Source: JBGTBD01 sp041749475 (GTDB lineage Bacteria; Pseudomonadota; Alphaproteobacteria; Rickettsiales; UBA998). From it: a stretch of DNA of 25,929 nt. The stretch covers positions 1 through 25,929 of the forward strand of contig JBGTBD010000044.1 of the NCBI GenBank assembly GCA_041749475.1. The letters are read 5' to 3'. The notes beneath the pieces are model-generated. The model ran no database searches, was not told the origin of the DNA, and saw only the letters and a list, made by a program, of their open reading frames with translations. Position 1 is the first letter of the stretch. Each line of letters opens with the position of its first letter. Positions 15,691 to 21,784 of the stretch are shown piece by piece. Both the position numbers and the translations under genes were made by a program.

Positions 15691-17862
15691 TTAGCTGCTG
15701 CGCGTGTAGAAAAATTCACTCAATGGTAGATCATCGCGCGGGCGGTGGAGGTGCATTCGGACGTCGTCACGGCGGTAGGGTTCGCCCTGTTGTTGTAATT
15801 GCTGCTTCCTGAATTCCTCCTCCTGTTCGCCGTGGAAGAAGCTGACCATGACATAACGCTTGCCTTTTGTTACGGGGGATACGGCGTGGAGTAAGGTGGA
15901 GGGGAAGAGAAGGGCCGAGCGGGCTTCGAGTCGGTAATGGACTTTGCCGTATTCGGGGAAGGTGAGGTAGCCGCCTTCGAATTCGTCATTCAATACGAGG
16001 CTCATGGAATAACGACGGTGGGCGAGACCGGGGATGCCGGTGTCGCGGTGCTGGTTATAATAGCCTGCGTCGGTAGCGTCATAACAGCCTATCTTATATC
16101 GCTCACGGAAGAGGGCGTCGAAGCTGGCGACTTTTTTGATTTCGGGCAGGATACTACGGTAGAGATAGGCGTCCACTTTCTGCAGCAATGCACGGTCGTC
16201 GATATTGACATCGACACGACGCTTGCCGGAGGCAACGACTTTAGTGTCCTTACCCATGCCGATAGTGCCTTGATATTGTTCGCCCTGTTGCCAGTAGGCG
16301 AGCAGTTCGGCGCAGAGGGACGCGCTCAAGGCTTCGGGGATCATCAGCACGGGGGCGTGGACGCGGGTGATGAGGAAGTCCTTATCCATCGCGGGTTGTT
16401 GTTCCATGGCGCGCAATACATCACCCAGATGATTCGTTGCGTTGCGGTTGGTGAGGAGGCCGAGGATTTTTTGATTGGCGTTGAGGAGGATGGTGAGAGG
16501 TTCTTTGTCACCGCGCGATTCCCATTCGAACGCGCGCCATAATTCACCGCTAGAATCGGCGAGGAAAAGGTTGCTTGTGCCGGATGCTTCGCGGATGGCG
16601 TGTGTCTGCTCGACCGTGCCTTTGACGGCGAAGATGATATGATATTGCGCTGCAGCGATCTGTTCGGCGCGAGCCTGCCATGCGGTAAAGAATTCCGTGG
16701 TGTATTGCGCGAAGTCGGCAGGGAGCAAAAACAGGAGGCAACGCTTCCCGGCGAAGAGCTGCATCTCCCGATGGGTGGCGGTGCTGTCGGGTAGTAGGAA
16801 GGGGGGCATGAACTGGCCGACGGTGAGCGGGGGCATCACCGGGCGTTCGGTCGGCGCTGCTGTGGAGGGTGTTACAGGTGAGGCGGCGGGAAGGTCGATA
16901 AAGCTGGCGTTCAATGCGCGTTCTTCCACTTGCATTTTACTTAGGATCGCGCCGCTGAACTCTTCGAATTCTTTTAAGGAGCGTGCTGAGCCGAGGTTGT
17001 ATTTTTCGATGTCCTTCGTGACTTCCGGGTCCGTGCTGGATGCAAACCCCACCAGATGATGCAGGCGTTTGCGGGCACGGGTCTGGATGGTGCTCCAGTC
17101 CTTGTTATCCTCCCAGTGCAGGCGGTGTTTGACGTCCGTGTCGCTGGCGGATTTATAGTAGTGATAGAGCATGATTTCCGACGGGTGATAGACGTTCCAG
17201 CCATGGGTAAAAAAACGGGCGGCGAGGGAAATCTCTTCCTGATTGAAATAGAGGTGGGGGTCGTACGGCACTTCCTGCGCCAGCGCACCGGGAGCGAAGA
17301 TTTGCCCGCCCGCGATGAATGCACCGCGCAACGGTGTGTCGGGTTTGAATTCCAGTACTTTCCCGTCTCCGCGGATGTCGCCTTCCTTGTTGGTGGCTTT
17401 CAGTTTCTGTACGGTGATTTTCGGATTCGGTTCCAGTGCGCGGGGTGGTTTGTATGCGGGGGGGTAGGCGGAGAGTACGGCGCGGGGGTCGTTGCAGGCT
17501 TTGTATTGCGCTATCATCGCCTCGTCCCAACCGTCGATAAAGCGCATGTGGCTGTCAATCATGAGGATGTAATCCTCGCCCTTATAGTGCGATTGCGCTT
17601 CGGCGCGTGCCCAGCAGACACCTTTGCTATCCCGTGCTTCGACGCGTGTCTCGCGTACCTGTTTCGGGCGGGGGTAGGGTTCGACGAAACAATCGGCATC
17701 CTCCGTGCTGTCCACTTGCGAACAGAGACCTACGAAGACGCGTTCGGGATGGGCCGCGCGCTCGAACATATCCTTGACCGTCCACTGGCATTCCGGGTCG
17801 CGGTATGCGGCTATCTGGACGAAGATGGTCGGTTGTTTGGAAAATAAGCGGCGAATGGACAT
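15691..17862 (-). CDS. Three-domain fusion: GT60-type GlcNAc-transferase, redoxin-like domain, prolyl-4-hydroxylase-like 2OG-Fe(II) oxygenase
   Basis: The 723-residue protein has no signal peptide or membrane helix. Residues 10-300 match the GT60 GlcNAc-transferase family (Skp1 GnT-1 type): TIFVQIAAYRDPEC (12-25), DXD-like DSHMRF (103-108), and YDPHLYFNQEE (200-210). Residues 340-490 look like a peroxiredoxin/thioredoxin fold without a peroxidatic cysteine in the usual place. Residues 495-680 are a 2-oxoglutarate oxygenase with the Fe ligands H605, D607 and H659, and R669 for 2-oxoglutarate, all in register. In Dictyostelium, separate enzymes of these two activities hydroxylate a proline and then add GlcNAc. 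The start at 17862 is where homology with the divergent paralogue begins; the open frame further upstream lies antisense to that paralogue. The substrate is unknown. Confidence 0.82.
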   Translation of the reverse strand: MSIRRLFSKQPTIFVQIAAYRDPECQWTVKDMFERAAHPERVFVGLCSQVDSTEDADCFVEPYPRPKQVRETRVEARDSKGVCWARAEAQSHYKGEDYILMIDSHMRFIDGWDEAMIAQYKACNDPRAVLSAYPPAYKPPRALEPNPKITVQKLKATNKEGDIRGDGKVLEFKPDTPLRGAFIAGGQIFAPGALAQEVPYDPHLYFNQEEISLAARFFTHGWNVYHPSEIMLYHYYKSASDTDVKHRLHWEDNKDWSTIQTRARKRLHHLVGFASSTDPEVTKDIEKYNLGSARSLKEFEEFSGAILSKMQVEERALNASFIDLPAASPVTPSTAAPTERPVMPPLTVGQFMPPFLLPDSTATHREMQLFAGKRCLLFLLPADFAQYTTEFFTAWQARAEQIAAAQYHIIFAVKGTVEQTHAIREASGTSNLFLADSSGELWRAFEWESRGDKEPLTILLNANQKILGLLTNRNATNHLGDVLRAMEQQPAMDKDFLITRVHAPVLMIPEALSASLCAELLAYWQQGEQYQGTIGMGKDTKVVASGKRRVDVNIDDRALLQKVDAYLYRSILPEIKKVASFDALFRERYKIGCYDATDAGYYNQHRDTGIPGLAHRRYSMSLVLNDEFEGGYLTFPEYGKVHYRLEARSALLFPSTLLHAVSPVTKGKRYVMVSFFHGEQEEEFRKQQLQQQGEPYRRDDVRMHLHRPRDDLPLSEFFYTRSS

Positions 17863-17943
17863 GGCAAACTTGCTGTTGCGAGAATTTCTACCGTTAATAT
17901 GATGGTGAGTCAAAGCAGTTCTTGGGCAGAAAAGGATTTCCGC
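17863..17943. promoter_or_regulatory. Divergent promoter region between the two fusion enzymes
   Basis: This 81-base gap must hold both promoters. On the plus strand TTGCTG (17870-17875) and TTAATA (17894-17899) with an 18-base spacer are a weak candidate, giving a start near 17907. AAAAGGA (17929-17935) is the ribosome site for the gene at 17944. No clear minus-strand promoter or palindrome was found. Confidence 0.35.
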
Positions 17944-19782
17944 ATGGCAACGCCGACGATATTCATCCAGATAGCCGCATACCGCGACCCGGAATGTGCG
18001 CCCACCATCGCTGACGCATTCGCGCGGGCGGCGCACCCGGATCGGGTGCGTGTCGGGGTGTGCTGGCAGTATAAGGACGGGGTGGAACAGGCGACTCTGG
18101 GTATACCTTTCGCGTTTGCCGCGCAGGTTCATGTGGACGCCGTATCCGCCGCGCAAAGCGAAGGCCCGTCATGGGCCAAGCGGCGGGCGCAAGGGTTCTA
18201 TCAGGGCGAGACCTATATCCTGATGATCGACAGCCACATGCGTTTCGTCGATGGGTGGGATGAGAAGATGATCGCCGAATGGAAGGCGTGCGGGAATATC
18301 AAGGCGGTGCTGACCGCGCATCCGCCGACCTATATTCCGCCACGGACGATTCCGGGCGATGCAATGTTGACGGTACTGCGTGCCCATCCGCCGACGGCGG
18401 GTGGGGACATACGCATCCGGGGCGAACGTCTCGCCAAAACACCCAAAGCGCCGTTGAAAGGTGCGTTCGCTGCGCCGGGGTTCCTGTTCGCACGCGGGGA
18501 ACTGGCGGTGGAAGTGCCGTATGATCCGTATCTCTATTTCGAACAGGAAGAGATGTGCCTCGCCGCGCGCCTCTATACGCACGGTTGGGAGGTGTATCAT
18601 CCTTCTGTCATTCTCCTTTATCATCTCTATGATTCGACGCCCGTGCCATTCGCGCGGCATAAGCATTGGAATGATAACGTCGGCTGGCAGGCGTTGAACC
18701 AGCGGGCGCGCAAGCGGAAGGATCATCTGCTGGGCATCGCGTTTTCCGAAGAGGAGCCTGTGATTGCAGAGCTTGACGCATATGGGCATGGGGATGCGCG
18801 GTCTTTAGAGGAGTTTCAGACCTTTTGCGGTATTGATTTCGGCAAGGGTGTGATGGAAGCAAAGGCGGTCACGGCCGGATTTATCGCAGGGGTGGAAGCG
18901 TTGCTCGAACATCCGGTCGATGCACAGTCGCTCCTGTCGCCCGTGGTTGCCGCGCCCGAGCGCGGGTTAGCGAATGCGCCGAAGCCTTCCGGGGATGCGC
19001 CCGCAAAATTGCCGTCTGCTTTTACTGGCGTTCCGATGACGGCGTTCACGCCTGTTACGACCGACATCGTGCAACATATCAATGCCGCCAGGTATTTCGA
19101 CGCTCCGGCGAAAGCGGTGGATGAAGTTCCTGTATTGGAAACCAACGTGCCTGCAGGTGTGTTGATGGTGAAGCATTTCCTCCCGCGCTGGGCCTGTCAG
19201 CAGTTGATGGACTATGCCGACAAGACCGTGGGCCGTAAGCTGGAGGTGGTGGATCATGACCGCTCCAGCCGGGAGACGGTGGCGACGGTAGTGTCGTCGG
19301 GACGTATCACCGACCATGTGCCGATTAACGCAGTGAGCGGTGAGATATTGCCGCTGTTCATCGACATCTACAGCAAGCGGCTGGCTCCGTTCTACGGGGT
19401 GGATTTCGAGTGGTTCGAGCGGCCGCAAATCCTGCGTTACTCTGCGGGCGGGAAATATGACCCCCATGCGGACGCCGAACATATGAACCCGCAGTCGCGC
19501 GAGTGGTTCCGTTCGCAGGATCGCGATATCAGCGTGCTGCTATACTTAAACGACGAATATGAGGGCGGGGAATTGGCGTTCGACAGCCTGCATTACAGCT
19601 TCAAGCCGGAAGCGGGGATGTTGCTGGCGTTTCCGTCCGATCACCGCTACCTCCATGCCGCGCGGCCTACCTTGAGCGGGACGCGCTACGTCATCGTCAG
19701 TTGGGCTGCGACATTGGGGACGCCGCGGGTGAAAGCTTCCGCGCCATATGCATCGGTATTTCTGAACGTACGTAATGGTTAA
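17944..19782 (+). CDS. Two-domain fusion: GT60-type GlcNAc-transferase and prolyl-4-hydroxylase-like 2OG-Fe(II) oxygenase
   Basis: This 612-residue paralogue of the neighbouring enzyme lacks the redoxin-like insert. The N-terminal GT60-type domain (residues 4-300) carries TIFIQIAAYRDPEC (5-18), DSHMRF (96-101) and YDPYLYFEQEE (193-203). A proline- and alanine-rich linker (about 325-395) leads to a 2OG-Fe(II) oxygenase (400-590) with Fe ligands H508 and D510 (PHAD) and H571, and R581 for 2-oxoglutarate. No signal peptide is present, so it acts in the cytoplasm. ATG 17944 is preferred to 17899 because AAAAGGA sits 8 bases before it. It is divergent from the first fusion and lies 133 bases before tpsB on the same strand, which suggests that it modifies the TPS exoprotein before export; that role is inference. 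Confidence 0.85.
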   Translation: MATPTIFIQIAAYRDPECAPTIADAFARAAHPDRVRVGVCWQYKDGVEQATLGIPFAFAAQVHVDAVSAAQSEGPSWAKRRAQGFYQGETYILMIDSHMRFVDGWDEKMIAEWKACGNIKAVLTAHPPTYIPPRTIPGDAMLTVLRAHPPTAGGDIRIRGERLAKTPKAPLKGAFAAPGFLFARGELAVEVPYDPYLYFEQEEMCLAARLYTHGWEVYHPSVILLYHLYDSTPVPFARHKHWNDNVGWQALNQRARKRKDHLLGIAFSEEEPVIAELDAYGHGDARSLEEFQTFCGIDFGKGVMEAKAVTAGFIAGVEALLEHPVDAQSLLSPVVAAPERGLANAPKPSGDAPAKLPSAFTGVPMTAFTPVTTDIVQHINAARYFDAPAKAVDEVPVLETNVPAGVLMVKHFLPRWACQQLMDYADKTVGRKLEVVDHDRSSRETVATVVSSGRITDHVPINAVSGEILPLFIDIYSKRLAPFYGVDFEWFERPQILRYSAGGKYDPHADAEHMNPQSREWFRSQDRDISVLLYLNDEYEGGELAFDSLHYSFKPEAGMLLAFPSDHRYLHAARPTLSGTRYVIVSWAATLGTPRVKASAPYASVFLNVRNG

Positions 19783-19821
19783 TTTTTATGTTACAAAAAT
19801 GCACCAATCCGCGTTTCGTGT

Positions 19822-19835
19822 TGTGAGTCCTCACG
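19822..19835. promoter_or_regulatory. Crp/Fnr-like half-site pair upstream of tpsB
   Basis: TGTGA-N4-TCACG contains the perfect palindrome GTGAGTCCTCAC (19823-19834). Crp/Fnr-family proteins bind half-sites of this kind, and such a regulator is encoded after tpsA. The spacing of four differs from CRP (six) and resembles FNR spacing. The link is tentative. Confidence 0.3.
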
Positions 19836-19851
19836 AATTTCCGTGATTCGC

Positions 19852-19879
19852 TTGAGTTACAATTGTATTAGCTTCTAAC
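19852..19879 (+). promoter_or_regulatory. Candidate tpsB promoter
   Basis: TTGAGT (19852-19857), a 16-base spacer and TCTAAC (19874-19879) form a moderate match to a sigma-70 promoter about 37 bases before the tpsB ATG. The palindrome at 19822-19835 would be centred near -57. Confidence 0.3.
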
Positions 19880-19915
19880 CTTACAACCAATCGAATCATT
19901 TCAGGGGTTATCATC

Positions 19916-21625
19916 ATGCGCCACATCGTTTCTTCCCGCTCTTTCTCTCGTCAGGCGGTAGCATGTTCCGCTTTCGCGCTCGGGCTTCTCTCCAGTGCCG
20001 CGATGGCGCAGGTGGCTCCCTCCACGATCGACCCCGGTCAGACCATCCGCCGCTTCGAGCAACCGGATTTCCGCCCCTCCGTATCGCCTGAGATGGTGAT
20101 CCAGCGCGAAGGCGATGAGTCCACGCTGCAAGGCGGCAGCACGGAAAAGGCATTCACCTTGCAATCCGTATCCATCGACGGCTCGACGGTCTATAATTCG
20201 GGTGAGTTGAATTCCGTGTACTCCAGCTATATCGGCCAACCGGTATCCTTCGCCGACCTGCAAGCAATCGCTAACCAGTTGACCGCGAAATACCGTGAGG
20301 ATGGGTATATCCTCTCCCGCGTCATCCTGCCGCCGCAGCGTATCAATGGCGGCGCGGTGCAGTTTCAGGTCATCGAGGGCTATGTCAGCAATGTCGAATT
20401 CACCGGCAAAGCACGGGCGGACGATGAGCTGATGCACAAATATGCTGAGAAAATCAAAGCGCAGCGCCCGTTGAAAGCGGCGACGCTCGAGCGCTACCTG
20501 CTTCTGATGGACGATCTGCCGGGCATTACCGCGCGCAGTGTTCTGCGTCCGGCGGCGGACGGGCAGGGGGCTTCCACCCTTTCGGTGGATGTAGATGATA
20601 AGTCCTTTGAAGGTGACGTGGCCTTCGATAATTTCGGCAATAAATTCTTAGGACCGTATCAGATTACGGCTGTTGCGGCGTTCAACTCAGTGTTCGATGA
20701 GTATGACCGTAACACCGTGCGCGTTCTGACCACGGCTGATTTTGAAGAGGTCTGGTTCGGTGAATATACGCACGAGCATCAGATCGGTAGCGAAGGCGGA
20801 CGCCTGTCGGGCCGCGTGGCATATAGTGAAGTCAATCCGGGGGCGAGCCTCGAGCCGTTCGACATCGAAGGCAAGACCGGCGTGCTGGAAGCCACCTACC
20901 TGCATCCCTTCTTACGCAGCCGTAACGAGAACCTGAATTTCATCGGGAAGTTCCGTGCGCAAAATACCACCAACGATATTCTCGGCTTCGAACTCTATGA
21001 CGACCATGTGCGCGTCGCGTCGGTCGGGATGGAATATGATAACGTCGATCCCATCGGCGGCATCAACCAGTTGCGTGCTGACATGAATCAGGGCGTGAAC
21101 CTGTTCGATGCGACGAGTGACGGCGCTGGCCGCAGCCGCGTCCTTGCCGATCATAACTTCACTAGTCTGACGGCGTCCTACACTCGTATTCAGGAATTCA
21201 CGGAGACATGGTCACTCTACATGCTGACCGAAGGGCAATATACCAATGACTCGCTGCTTTCCTCCGAGCAATATGCGCTCGGTGGCCGCCGTATCGGTCG
21301 CGCGTTCGATAGCGCGGAGCTTCTTGGGGATAAAGGTCTTTCCGGGTTGCTCGAACTTCGCTATGGCGACGTGTATGACATGGATAGCTGGTTCCATTCC
21401 TATCAACTCTATGCCTTCTATGATGTCGGTTCCGTCTGGCTGAATCAACCGTTGGTTGGGGAGGAGAAGCGTGAGTCTCTTAGCTCCACCGGTCTCGGTG
21501 TGCGGTTCAACCTAGCAGAAGACGTATCGGGTGGGGTGGAGCTATCACTCCCGCTGAACCGGGATGTGTCCTCGACGGGTGACGATGATCCCCGTCTCTT
21601 CTTCAACATCGTGAAACGTTTCTAA
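19916..21625 (+). CDS. Two-partner secretion outer-membrane transporter (TpsB; ShlB/FhaC/HecB family)
   Basis: TpsB exports its TpsA partner across the outer membrane. The 569-residue protein has a signal peptide ending at AMA-Q (residues 29-32). A POTRA region follows (about 78-165: FTLQSVSIDGSTVYN, YREDGYILSRVILPPQ, VIEGYVSNVEFTGK). The remainder is a 16-strand-type beta-barrel ending in phenylalanine (IVKRF). The tip-loop motif, usually VRGY or VRGF after GG, reads GGRRIGRAF (456-464) with its arginine in register. AGGGG lies about 9 bases before the ATG. The cognate exoprotein gene tpsA begins 159 bases downstream on the same strand, so they form a pair, perhaps with a second promoter between them. 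Confidence 0.93.
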   Translation: MRHIVSSRSFSRQAVACSAFALGLLSSAAMAQVAPSTIDPGQTIRRFEQPDFRPSVSPEMVIQREGDESTLQGGSTEKAFTLQSVSIDGSTVYNSGELNSVYSSYIGQPVSFADLQAIANQLTAKYREDGYILSRVILPPQRINGGAVQFQVIEGYVSNVEFTGKARADDELMHKYAEKIKAQRPLKAATLERYLLLMDDLPGITARSVLRPAADGQGASTLSVDVDDKSFEGDVAFDNFGNKFLGPYQITAVAAFNSVFDEYDRNTVRVLTTADFEEVWFGEYTHEHQIGSEGGRLSGRVAYSEVNPGASLEPFDIEGKTGVLEATYLHPFLRSRNENLNFIGKFRAQNTTNDILGFELYDDHVRVASVGMEYDNVDPIGGINQLRADMNQGVNLFDATSDGAGRSRVLADHNFTSLTASYTRIQEFTETWSLYMLTEGQYTNDSLLSSEQYALGGRRIGRAFDSAELLGDKGLSGLLELRYGDVYDMDSWFHSYQLYAFYDVGSVWLNQPLVGEEKRESLSSTGLGVRFNLAEDVSGGVELSLPLNRDVSSTGDDDPRLFFNIVKRF

Positions 21626-21784
21626 TTAATAAAGGTTAACGACTATTTGGGCTGTGAAAGCCTCAGTTATCGTCATCTTTTATCAAAGAATACGATTACA
21701 CTTGATTTTAACACATATTGTATTAAAAGTTCGTAAACAAACCGTTCTTTATACAAAAAAACATTGGCCCTTGGGAGCAATACT

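Noticed and set aside
17863..18156. N-terminal extension of the minus-strand fusion enzyme
   Set aside because: The extra 98 codons are antisense to the start of the divergent paralogue and have no homology to the family; similarity begins at the methionine at 17862.
21626..21784. Promoter or terminator between tpsB and tpsA
   Set aside because: The gap is AT-rich and several partial -35/-10 pairs can be drawn, but none has correct spacing and no hairpin with a T-run is present.
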